Assembly (NCBI RefSeq): GCF_000409775.1
Contig: NZ_KE332391.1
Span: 359,766-423,765, forward strand
Source: Litchfieldella anticariensis FP35 = DSM 16096
GTDB lineage: Bacteria > Pseudomonadota > Gammaproteobacteria > Pseudomonadales > Halomonadaceae
Reading direction: 5' to 3'
Length of the DNA: 64,000 bases
Positions 30,241 through 37,503 of the stretch are shown here, in pieces. Position 1 is the stretch's first letter. Each line of letters begins with the position of its first letter. The position numbers and the translations under genes are program-made. The notes beneath the pieces were generated by a model. That model had not been told where the DNA came from and ran no database searches. It saw only the letters and a list, made by a program, of their open reading frames with translations.

Positions 30241-30382
30241 CTTGTCTCTCCCAGTCACCGTTAGCCCGTTGCTGATATCTTTCATCTCTGCACATCCGGC
30301 ATTACAAAGGTCGACTGCGCCACTGCAAACATTTCGGCATTCCAATACATCATCATGAACTCCCTTTCCATGGAAACAATGT

Positions 30383-31006
30383 CTACACTCTTATGAAACG
30401 CTTGCTTCTTGAGCTGAAGCGCCAACCTTCATTAGCACTCTGAAGCATTTGCAAATCACCTTCGGAATCACCATAGGCATATGTGACTTCTGGCTTCCGC
30501 GCCTCAATCCACGTCTCAATACGCAAGCATTTTTCCCAGCCAAAACAATTGGCGGCGTTCAAGTGTCCTGTCACATTACCAAACTCATCTTGCTTCAAAC
30601 TTGACGTCAAAGATGCCGTAAAACCATAGGATCCCGCCCATTCCTTCAGGTAAACATCCAATGATGCACTCACCAGTACGCAGTCATGCCCTTGGGCTTT
30701 ATGCCATTCCAGTCGTTCGATACCTTCGGGACGCAACATGGTGGGAATGATCTCTTTGTTGAATCGTTTGCCGATATCCTGCAGCTCTTTCAGGGGATAC
30801 CCGGCAAGATATTGCTTGAGCACGATTTCCTTGGCGATGTCGTTGCGCAAGAGTTTGGTGGCATAGGCTCCGAGGACAGGACTGAGCAAGGCCAGCTTGG
30901 TGTAATAGGTCGGAGCGCCTACCACATACTTGAGAAAAGGCAACAGCGTGTCACCAGTGGTAAGCGTGCCATCGAAGTCGAAGAAGGCAACGGGAGTCGT
31001 GTTCAC
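30383..31006 (-). CDS. HAD-IB phosphatase, candidate polyprenyl-P-ribose 5-phosphatase
   Basis: A 207-aa HAD-superfamily hydrolase. Motif I is AFFDFDGTLTTGD, motif II VSASLDVYLKEW, motif III region around Lys in SSLKQDEFG, and motif IV YGDSEGDLQML. This is the subfamily IB (SerB/PGP-like) arrangement, with a helical cap after motif I. The GTG start at 31006 overlaps the stop of the DprE2 gene (GTGA). In mycobacteria the 5-phosphate of decaprenyl-phospho-phosphoribose is removed before DprE1 acts, by a PAP2-type enzyme; here a soluble HAD enzyme sits at the position where that activity is needed. The assignment is by context. Confidence 0.7.
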   Translation of the reverse strand: MNTTPVAFFDFDGTLTTGDTLLPFLKYVVGAPTYYTKLALLSPVLGAYATKLLRNDIAKEIVLKQYLAGYPLKELQDIGKRFNKEIIPTMLRPEGIERLEWHKAQGHDCVLVSASLDVYLKEWAGSYGFTASLTSSLKQDEFGNVTGHLNAANCFGWEKCLRIETWIEARKPEVTYAYGDSEGDLQMLQSANEGWRFSSRSKRFIRV

Positions 31007-31758
31007 AGAGACATCCGCTTGAAGATGAATTCGGGAATATGTCGGATGATCAGCATGATCCAATACCAGAACCAGGGTAGATAGACGTCTCCGCTTCCCT
31101 TGGTCATTGCTTTGACGATGCCTTCCGCCACCTGTTCCGGCTTTGCCCACAAGGGGCCCGACTTATCCATACCTGCCGTCATGGGGGTATCCACGAAGCC
31201 CGGCTTGATGGTCACCACACTAACGTTGCTGCGCGCCAGACGATTGCGCAGACCCTGTAGGAAGATCGACACCATGCCCTTGGCAGCTCCATAGACGTAA
31301 TTGCTCTGGCGCCCGCGGTCACCGGCTACCGAGCTGACGACGGCAATGACTCCCGAACGCTGCCGTTCAAAGCGATTGGCCAGTAACGTCAACAGGCTGA
31401 TGACACTAGTGGCATTGGTATCGATTTCTTTGCGTGTTTGTTCAAAGGAGGCTTCGCAAGCTTTCTGATCCGGCAAGGTGCCATGAGCGATCAACACCGC
31501 ATCGACACCCCCCAGGAAATCCTCGGCGGCATCCAGGAGGGATTCATGGTGGGAAACATCCAGCAGGTCCGCCGCTTTTCCATCGACTCGCTGCTCGCTG
31601 GAAGCTCTGACCTGAAGATCGTGAACCACAGCATCGAGCTTGCTGGAATCACGCCCGACGCAGAAGAGCGATGCCCCCCTGGCCACCAGTTGTCTAGCGG
31701 TCTGTTCTGCAATGGCCGAGGTGGCGCCAAAAATGATAATGCGTTTGAGTGAATTCAT
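31003..31758 (-). CDS. dprE2: DprE2-like SDR, decaprenylphosphoryl-2-keto-erythro-pentose reductase
   Basis: A 251-aa short-chain dehydrogenase. The NAD(P) loop GATSAIAEQTARQL at residues 10-23 and the active-site YGAAK (Tyr and Lys) with Ser at VVSSVAG are intact. The C-terminus has a hydrophobic helix (YWIMLIIRHIPEFIF), as in Mycobacterium DprE2. It should reduce the 2-keto intermediate made by DprE1 to polyprenyl-phospho-arabinose. The start overlaps the DprE1 stop (ATGA), and the stop overlaps the next start. The match of TKPGFVDTPMT region and genomic partner support the name; general ketoreductase activity cannot be excluded without partner data. Confidence 0.85.
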   Translation of the reverse strand: MNSLKRIIIFGATSAIAEQTARQLVARGASLFCVGRDSSKLDAVVHDLQVRASSEQRVDGKAADLLDVSHHESLLDAAEDFLGGVDAVLIAHGTLPDQKACEASFEQTRKEIDTNATSVISLLTLLANRFERQRSGVIAVVSSVAGDRGRQSNYVYGAAKGMVSIFLQGLRNRLARSNVSVVTIKPGFVDTPMTAGMDKSGPLWAKPEQVAEGIVKAMTKGSGDVYLPWFWYWIMLIIRHIPEFIFKRMSL

Positions 31759-33053
31759 GAGGTGACTCTACGCCAGAAACGTGATGAGAAAGCGGGATCG
31801 ATGTAGTCGGCGAAGCGTTCCCATTCAGGGAAACCAGACTGGAACAGATCAGCGGGCATACGGGCGTCCTTGGCCGGATACAAGGTGCCGCCGGCTTCTC
31901 GCAGGATGGCATCGAGGGAATCCAGCAGTCGCAGCGTTGCCTCTCCATGGTTGGAAAAATCCAGTGCCAGTGTCGTACCAGGCCGGGGAAACGACAACAT
32001 CCCCAACGACGGCTTTTCACCAAAGGTCTTCAGTACGGCCAAAAACGACCCCTGCCCGCTGGCAGCGATAGTGTTCAGCAGTTCCGCCACGCCATCCTGT
32101 GCTACGGAAGGCGGCAATACACATTGATACTGGAAGAACCCTTTGCGCCCGTAGATTCGGTTCCAGTCCTGAATCGTATCCAGTGGATAAAAGTACGATT
32201 GGTAGTGTTGAAGTGCTCCGCAAGGATTGACCGGCTGACGATAATAAAGAGCATTGAAGGCACGCAGGCTCAGATGATTGATCAGAGAAACCGGCGGATC
32301 GATCGCCATACGCCTGCTGCGCTCTTTGAAGCTTGGCAGGTTGGCTTGAGGCGGTGCATGCTGACCTGCCAGAAAGATGCCACGACCTCTCTTGCTACCA
32401 CTGGCCAGGCAATCGATCCATGCCACCGTGTAGGACCACTTGGTCTCGGCATCACGGTTGAGCGACCAGAATTCCTCGAGATTGCCGAAGCGCCGTGACT
32501 CCACCCACATCCAGGGACTCTGTATCGGCATCAGTTGCAACTCGACCCATTCGATCAAGCCAGTCAACCCCAAGCCGCCGATGGTGGCCCGGAAATAGTC
32601 CTCATGCCGGTCAGGCGCGCACTCCATCCGTTCCCCACTGGAACGCAGCAACCCGAAGCGGCGGACATGGTGCCCGAAGGTGCCGACGACGTGATGATTC
32701 TTGCCATGTACATCATTGGCGAGTGCCCCGCCCACGGTGACATAGCGAGTTCCAGGTGTACTGGGTAGGAACCAGCCTTGCGGAACCACCAAAGCAAGAA
32801 TGTCCGCCAGAGTGACCCCTGATTCACAACGCAGGACACCGGAATGCCGATCGAACGCCATGAAGCGATCCAATCCACGTGTCAGCAGCAACGTCCCCGA
32901 TTCAGTCAAGCATACATCGCCATAACTACGTCCATTGCCATAGGCAAGAAGCGGCCAGCTCTCTTGGGGCAATGTCGCCTGGCGGTAACCAAGACGATGG
33001 ATCTTGTCCGGCTGAACTCGGGGAATACGGTTCCAGGACAGCGGCGACTTCAT
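31755..33053 (-). CDS. dprE1: DprE1-like FAD oxidoreductase
   Basis: A 432-aa VAO-type flavoprotein. Like mycobacterial DprE1 it has YGNGRSYGDVCL in the FAD domain, PGTRYVTVGGALANDVHGKNHH, GGLGLTGLIEWVEL, FYPLDTIQDWNRIYGRKGF, and the catalytic Lys395 in LYPAKDAR. It should oxidise the 2'-OH of polyprenyl-phospho-ribose. The position equal to Cys387, the benzothiazinone target in M. tuberculosis, is Ala363 (TTLALDF). The start at 33053 overlaps the previous stop (ATGA); a longer upstream frame is a shadow of the membrane-protein gene. It lies in a tight five-gene unit with UbiA and DprE2. Confidence 0.9.
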   Translation of the reverse strand: MKSPLSWNRIPRVQPDKIHRLGYRQATLPQESWPLLAYGNGRSYGDVCLTESGTLLLTRGLDRFMAFDRHSGVLRCESGVTLADILALVVPQGWFLPSTPGTRYVTVGGALANDVHGKNHHVVGTFGHHVRRFGLLRSSGERMECAPDRHEDYFRATIGGLGLTGLIEWVELQLMPIQSPWMWVESRRFGNLEEFWSLNRDAETKWSYTVAWIDCLASGSKRGRGIFLAGQHAPPQANLPSFKERSRRMAIDPPVSLINHLSLRAFNALYYRQPVNPCGALQHYQSYFYPLDTIQDWNRIYGRKGFFQYQCVLPPSVAQDGVAELLNTIAASGQGSFLAVLKTFGEKPSLGMLSFPRPGTTLALDFSNHGEATLRLLDSLDAILREAGGTLYPAKDARMPADLFQSGFPEWERFADYIDPAFSSRFWRRVTS

Positions 33054-34006
33054 GACGTGACGGCCTCCCCATGGCGGCTGCTGTACAGGGCAATCAACCC
33101 AAGCATCACCGCAAACCACAAGGTGGCCAAACGTATGAAGACCGTCGCCGCGATAGCAGCCGGCATCGTCATGCCTTTTGCCACCAGCAGTGACATCATG
33201 ACGGCTTCGGCTCCACCAAGACCGCCGGGCAGAAAGCTCAAGGCTCCAGCCAGCATCGACAGGGCATAAACGAAGACAGCGAAAGGCAGCGAGACATCGG
33301 CGCCCAACCACACGAGCACCCAATAGAATGCCAGCGCTTCGGCGCCCCAGGCTATCACGCCCAAGAGGGTAGCCAGCACCAGCAGCCGGGGACCATGGCA
33401 TCGCCGGGCACTTTGCAGCATGTCAGTGGTGTGCACGACCAGACTGCCGACCTTGCCTACCCGCTGTTTGGCCCAGCTATTGAGACGCGAAAGCAGGCGC
33501 TGGCTGGAAAGGCATGCCAATACCACCACGATACCTGCCACCCCTGCCAGCACCACCCCTCGTGCCTGGGGATATTGGGCCAATCCCAGCAACGTCAGCA
33601 GCACGACCGCCACCAGGTCGGAAAGCCGCTCACTCAGAAATGCGGCGAATGTCGTGGGAAAGGAAACGCCGCGCTGCTTGAGCAATACACCTCGGAAAGC
33701 TTCTCCCGCCTTTCCCGGTGTGGTGGTCAAGGCGAAGCCACTCAGGTAAATGCGAAGGCTGGGCAACCACGGCACCATATGCCCGAGTTGTGCCAGATAA
33801 AGCTGCCACCGCACGAAGCGTAGGCCATAGTTGACCAGCGACATGCCAAGCGCGATGGCGGTGCCGATAACGCCAATACGAACAAAAGCAGCGACCACTT
33901 CCTGCCAGCCCCCCCATAGCGAGAAAGCCAAATAACCGGCGGTAGCGACCATGATCGAAAGGATCAACGCCCGTAGGCGCCACCCCTTGAGTTGACGTTG
34001 CGTCAT
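33050..34006 (-). CDS. YbhN-like (lysylphosphatidylglycerol synthase TM region) membrane protein
   Basis: A 318-aa integral membrane protein with seven or eight hydrophobic helices, of the UPF0104/LPG synthase transmembrane type. The conserved segments RFVRWQLYLAQLG, PGKAGEAFRGVLLKQRG and LPGGLGGAEAVMMSLL are visible. Homologues in glycan clusters are often thought to move lipid-linked substrates. Here it overlaps the UbiA gene on one side and DprE1 on the other by ATGA, so it is part of the arabinose-donor unit and a candidate flippase, replacing the GtrA-like Rv3789 of mycobacteria. Transport is inferred; no direct motif proves it. Confidence 0.8.
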   Translation of the reverse strand: MTQRQLKGWRLRALILSIMVATAGYLAFSLWGGWQEVVAAFVRIGVIGTAIALGMSLVNYGLRFVRWQLYLAQLGHMVPWLPSLRIYLSGFALTTTPGKAGEAFRGVLLKQRGVSFPTTFAAFLSERLSDLVAVVLLTLLGLAQYPQARGVVLAGVAGIVVVLACLSSQRLLSRLNSWAKQRVGKVGSLVVHTTDMLQSARRCHGPRLLVLATLLGVIAWGAEALAFYWVLVWLGADVSLPFAVFVYALSMLAGALSFLPGGLGGAEAVMMSLLVAKGMTMPAAIAATVFIRLATLWFAVMLGLIALYSSRHGEAVTS

Positions 34007-34869
34007 GTCAGCACCCACAGAGTGGCTACCACCCATCCCAGCACCGTGATCAACAAGTGCTTGTCGGTTAATAGCTCCTTCGCCGTATCGTCACCTTTCT
34101 CCCGGTGGTGCAATAAAAACAGGTAGCGAAAGATGCCGTACACGACGAATGGCAAGGTATAAATCAAATCCGTGCTGCCATGCAGGGCCACGGTGGTTGA
34201 CGATACGGTATACAAACCATAACTGATGATCGTGCAAGCCGCCGTGACCGCGATGAACTGCTCCAACATAGCAGGGCTGTAATCATCCAATACACGCCGA
34301 GCCAAGCTCTCATTGGCTTTTGTCGTTTCCAGCATGAGCAGTTCGGCACGCCGTTTGGTAAAGCCGAGAAACAGGGTCACCATCAACCCGCACAGCAAAA
34401 GCCATTCGGAAGGTGCAATATCCAACCCCACGGTACCCGCAAGAATTCTCAGCATGAACCCTGCCGAAATGATGAACACATCCAGGATCACTACGTGCTT
34501 TAACTTCCATGAATACACAATATTCATGAAGAAGTATGTAGCGACGAAGACAAGCACCCATAGGCTGACAACAAGAGACAGAAACAGTGCAGCTACGACT
34601 AATATGGATAACAGAAATTTTGCAGAATTAAGCGAAATCTCTCTACTTGGCAATGGGCGATAACGTTTTACCGGATGTTCTCTATCGGCTTCGATATCGA
34701 CAATGTCGTTCAACACATAGACGGCACTGGCGATACAGCAAAACGCCAAGAAAGCCAGCAAAGCTTGCGACAACGTAGCTAATGTCCATTGGTGGGAAAA
34801 CAAAGGTCCTATCAATACGAAGCCGTTCTTAATATATTGGTGCGGCCTTAATATCTTCACGATTGGCAT
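34003..34869 (-). CDS. UbiA-type polyprenyl-P phosphoribosyltransferase (Rv3806c-like)
   Basis: A 288-aa protein with eight or nine transmembrane helices and the UbiA superfamily aspartate motif NDIVDIEADREHPVKRYRPL at residues about 53-72, plus GFTKRRAELLML near residue 165. These lines are closely like Mycobacterium Rv3806c (DPPR synthase), which joins PRPP to decaprenyl phosphate: RPHQYIKN at the N-terminus, SAVYVLND, IISAGFMLRILAG. It is the first gene of the cluster, and its stop overlaps the next start. The substrate prenyl length is unknown; octaprenyl or undecaprenyl phosphate is likely in a gammaproteobacterium. Sequence is rather AT-rich. Confidence 0.9.
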   Translation of the reverse strand: MPIVKILRPHQYIKNGFVLIGPLFSHQWTLATLSQALLAFLAFCCIASAVYVLNDIVDIEADREHPVKRYRPLPSREISLNSAKFLLSILVVAALFLSLVVSLWVLVFVATYFFMNIVYSWKLKHVVILDVFIISAGFMLRILAGTVGLDIAPSEWLLLCGLMVTLFLGFTKRRAELLMLETTKANESLARRVLDDYSPAMLEQFIAVTAACTIISYGLYTVSSTTVALHGSTDLIYTLPFVVYGIFRYLFLLHHREKGDDTAKELLTDKHLLITVLGWVVATLWVLT

Positions 34870-35434
34870 CAGGCGCTCCTTCCTAGAAAGCCATGATCAT
34901 CGATGCTTGATTTTGCCAGCAGCAGCTTTCCCTTCTCACTGAAGATAGGCAGGGTTCTACCCCTATCCGTCGAGCGAGATGCTGTAGAGTGGCTAGCTGA
35001 TTGTCTGTTTCCTAAATGAGCAAGAAGCACATCAACCAGTCGGTGATATTTGCTCTCGTCTTCTATCCATCATGTACCATACCTTGGTGTATTGGCGAAG
35101 AAAATTTCGGTGTCTTCCTTGGAAGCCCTTCGTGAAGGACTTGCCATTGTCGACCACGCTCGTCATAAAGGGTTCATCCAGCGTTCTATATGAATGAGGT
35201 ATGTTCAACGAACACTATCGGGAGGAGTCATCCACTGACCCCGTCGTGAGCAGTTACACACTTATGGGCTTTCGCTCTTCTTATAACCATTTGGAATGCA
35301 AACTTCCTAGTACAGATGGATTTTGCTCACCTGCAAACACTACCAAGGCCGACAACAGGATGCTGAACAGGATTTGACCTCAGCGCGTACTGGGACGAAG
35401 GTAAGGCAAAGGCTTATAGATAGGGGGAATTACA
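34870..35434. other. AT-rich 565-bp region without a recognised gene
   Basis: Between the UbiA gene and the small gene at 35435 I see no convincing gene. A weak frame begins with an ATG at 35070 and reads about 46 codons (including VYWRRKFR) but has no ribosome site and no recognisable family. The promoter of the minus-strand sugar cluster must lie here. The lower GC than elsewhere in the window is compatible with acquired DNA or a decayed gene. Confidence 0.5.
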
Positions 35435-35545
35435 GTGACAGAATCAAAAAGCATCATCAAACGCGTCTATGTCCCCACCCACACGCGTGTCCTACCCAAT
35501 GGAGAAAAGGTGAGGATTCCTGGTCATTACAAGGCACCGAGCTAG
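35435..35545 (+). CDS. Small protein, 36 aa (copy 2, paralogue of 24880-24993)
   Basis: A GTG start with AGGGGG upstream opens a 36-aa frame that shares IKRVYVPTH, LPNGEKV and IPGHYKAPS with the copy at 24880. The two genes also share long identical DNA stretches, including ATCATCAAACGCGTCTATGT-like runs, so they are recent duplicates or both under strong selection. This copy is preceded by the AT-rich gap and followed 46 bases later by the DUF3565 gene. Function unknown. Confidence 0.75.
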   Translation: MTESKSIIKRVYVPTHTRVLPNGEKVRIPGHYKAPS

Positions 35546-35590
35546 TCCCGAAGCGCTAGCATGGATGAGCCATCCTGGGGCTGAGGAATC

Positions 35591-35797
35591 ATGCAGCAGT
35601 CCATTACCGGTTACCATCTCGATGATGAAGGCCACTGGGTGGCTGAACTTGCCTGTGGTCACTACCAGCATATCCGCCACCAACCTCCCTTCGTCAATCG
35701 ACCCTGGGTCATGAATGAGGAAAGCAGAAGGTCCATGCTGGGATTCTTGCTGGAATGCAAGAAATGCGATGAAGGGGCACCCAAGGACGGGCAATAG
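35591..35797 (+). CDS. DUF3565 domain protein
   Basis: A 68-aa protein matching the DUF3565 pattern: ITGYHLDDEGHWVAELACGHYQHIRHQPPFVNRPWV, then a final CKKCD. The conserved Cys-Gly-His, paired His and Cys-x-x-Cys residues suggest a small zinc-binding domain. The GAGGAATC upstream of 35591 gives a usable ribosome site. It is probably cotranscribed with the small gene before it and ends ahead of a terminator. Role unknown. Confidence 0.8.
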   Translation: MQQSITGYHLDDEGHWVAELACGHYQHIRHQPPFVNRPWVMNEESRRSMLGFLLECKKCDEGAPKDGQ

Positions 35798-35834
35798 CCA
35801 TGCCGCAACGGATATCCGACTGCCTAGACAGACG

Positions 35835-35860
35835 AAAGGGCAAGCCATTGGCTTGCCTTT
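35835..35860. terminator. Bidirectional terminator after the DUF3565 gene
   Basis: AAAGGGCAAGCC and GGCTTGCCTTT form an 11-bp stem with one bulged G around the loop ATT. It separates two convergent genes and offers A/T-rich flanks on each side. Confidence 0.65.
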
Positions 35861-35891
35861 CCTATGCGTAGACCCAAAGAAATTTGACTCG

Positions 35892-36071
35892 CTACCCCTT
35901 GGGCCCCAGCAATAGCCAGATGACCAGGCCGACAACGGGAAAGATCAACAGGATCAGGATCCATAACAGTTTAGCGATGGGTCCGGCTGAACTCTTGGCG
36001 ACCTTGACGACCGCCCAGATGACGATGATCAGCCATATCAGACCCAGCAGGCCACCGACTTCGATTCCCAT
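35892..36071 (-). CDS. Small membrane protein, PLDc_N-type
   Basis: A 59-aa protein with two transmembrane helices (GLIWLIIVIWAVVKVA and LWILILLIFPVVGLVIWLLLG) and a terminal Gly-Pro-Lys-Gly, the pattern of the phospholipase D N-terminal transmembrane domain family. Such free-standing copies occur in many bacteria with unknown role. I used the ATG at 36071 because AAGGAGTG lies upstream at good spacing; an alternate ATG three codons earlier lacks this spacing. Confidence 0.8.
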   Translation of the reverse strand: MGIEVGGLLGLIWLIIVIWAVVKVAKSSAGPIAKLLWILILLIFPVVGLVIWLLLGPKG

Positions 36072-36284
36072 AGTGCACACTCCTTTGCCATTTGATGGAT
36101 TCCTTCATGTCAGAGGTAGCATAACTTCTTGACCCGACACAAACGGGTAGACAGCGAAAAGTCCTTCACCCTTTTTGTGCATCGGGATGCGGTAACCCTC
36201 GACAAACGCTTTCTATAGCGTAGACCGGACCCGACTCGGAAGTTCCCAAACCACACGATGCAGCGCTAGCCGATGAGTTTGCCA

Positions 36285-36314
36285 TTGACGATTTAATCAA
36301 ATGATTAATAGAAT
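36285..36314 (+). promoter_or_regulatory. Promoter with palindromic operator for the RND operon
   Basis: TTGACG (36285-36290) and TAGAAT (36309-36314) form a sigma-70-like promoter with 18-bp spacing. The palindrome TTAATCA-AA-TGATTAA (36293-36308) lies inside the spacer, 67 bp before the adaptor start. A repressor bound there would block polymerase; the operon's own TetR/CecR-like protein (40617-41276) is the natural candidate. This region is inside a 303-bp gap otherwise free of features. Confidence 0.7.
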
Positions 36315-36374
36315 CTGGCACACTCCATGGATGGCTTTGGCCTCTTTTACATCGGCATATCGAGGACTGCACAC

Positions 36375-37496
36375 ATGTGGTCAAACCGCTCACTAGCCAT
36401 ACTCCCGCTGCTGGGCTGTCTGGCTCTGTTGAACACCGGCTGTACCGCCGAGAGCAAGGAGTCCCCGACACCCGCCCGGGTGGTGGATACCTATGTCGTC
36501 CAGCCTGCGAACGGCCCATCCATCACGACGCTTTCCGGCCAGATCCAGGCGGCAGAGAAGACCTCACTGAGCTTCGAGATCTCGGGAGAGATCGAGCGCA
36601 TGGCAGTGGATGTGGGCGACCACTTCGCAGCAGGAGACGTCCTGGCGGAACTCAACGACGCGCGCTATCGGCTAGTCCTTAATCAACGCCGAGCAGAGGA
36701 GAGCGAAGCACGAGCCCAACACCAGGAAAAACGTCAGGATTACACGCGTCAGGCCAGCCTCCAGGAAAAGGGGTTCGTCAGCCAGGCACACCTCGATACT
36801 GCTAGAGCAGCGTTGGATACGGCCGAATCGCAGCTTGCTTCGGCGGCAGCCGCTCGGGAGTTGGCAGAACGCGACCTGCGCATGACCAGCCTGCACGCCC
36901 CTTTCGATGGCTCGGTCAGCCAGCGTCATGTCGAACCTTCCGAACGGGTCAGCGCCAATCAGGCGGTGTTCGGGGTGATTTCCGAACGCGAGGGTTTCGA
37001 GATGCATACCAACATCCCCGAAACCCTGGTCACTGCGATTCCTCCCGACTCGACTCATCGCGTTTCCGTGCCCGCCCTGGATGGCGCGTCAATACCCGCC
37101 ACCGTCAGGCATCTGGGGACCCAGCCCCAGTCATCCAACAATTACCCCATGGTGCTGTCCCTGGACGACGCCCCACCCGGCCTGCGCTCGGGCATGACGG
37201 CTCAGGTCGAGCTGTCGATCCACAAGGCTCAAGCAGCCGATACACAAACATTGCAGTGGTCTATCCCTCTGACCGCGCTGGTGTATGACCCCGAAGGTAG
37301 CGCGCATGTACTACGGGTGACGGATGAGATGCGTCTCGAGCGCGTCGCGGTCGACGTCGACTCGATCGACGATGGTGTCGCCATCATCCATGGCGAGATG
37401 ACAGCCGGAGAGAGAATCGTGGCCCGCGGTGCCGAGTTCGTCAGCGAGGGCGAAACCGTCAGCCTACTCGGCCAAGGGCCGGAGCGTTACAACTGA
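36375..37496 (+). CDS. RND efflux periplasmic adaptor (lipoprotein)
   Basis: A 373-aa membrane fusion protein. The signal peptide ends in LLNTGC, so the protein is lipid-anchored to the inner membrane. After a beta-barrel-lipoyl half (ISGEIERMAVDVGDHFAAGDVLAELND), a coiled hairpin rich in Ala/Glu/Arg (about residues 100-170, QRRAEESEARAQHQEKR) and a second lipoyl half (TSLHAPFDGSVSQRHVEPSERV), it has a beta-barrel and membrane-proximal domain. It hands substrate from the pump to an outer-membrane channel. The pump gene starts seven bases later. No outer-membrane factor is encoded in the operon, so a TolC-like protein elsewhere must serve. Confidence 0.9.
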   Translation: MWSNRSLAILPLLGCLALLNTGCTAESKESPTPARVVDTYVVQPANGPSITTLSGQIQAAEKTSLSFEISGEIERMAVDVGDHFAAGDVLAELNDARYRLVLNQRRAEESEARAQHQEKRQDYTRQASLQEKGFVSQAHLDTARAALDTAESQLASAAAARELAERDLRMTSLHAPFDGSVSQRHVEPSERVSANQAVFGVISEREGFEMHTNIPETLVTAIPPDSTHRVSVPALDGASIPATVRHLGTQPQSSNNYPMVLSLDDAPPGLRSGMTAQVELSIHKAQAADTQTLQWSIPLTALVYDPEGSAHVLRVTDEMRLERVAVDVDSIDDGVAIIHGEMTAGERIVARGAEFVSEGETVSLLGQGPERYN

Positions 37497-37503
37497 GGCA
37501 CGC

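Noticed and set aside
31755-33401. Longer DprE1 product beginning at 33401
   Set aside because: The extra 116 residues lie wholly inside the upstream membrane-protein gene in another frame, and an ATGA overlap start at 33053 fits the operon pattern.
35070-35210. Short frame with VYWRRKFR sequence in the gap before the small gene
   Set aside because: There is no ribosome site, no recognisable family and a stop after about 46 codons; it may be a transposase relic but I cannot support that.
24880-35545. Genomic island boundaries marked by the two small genes
   Set aside because: There is no integrase, tRNA or clear direct-repeat att pair, so the paralogues alone do not define an island.
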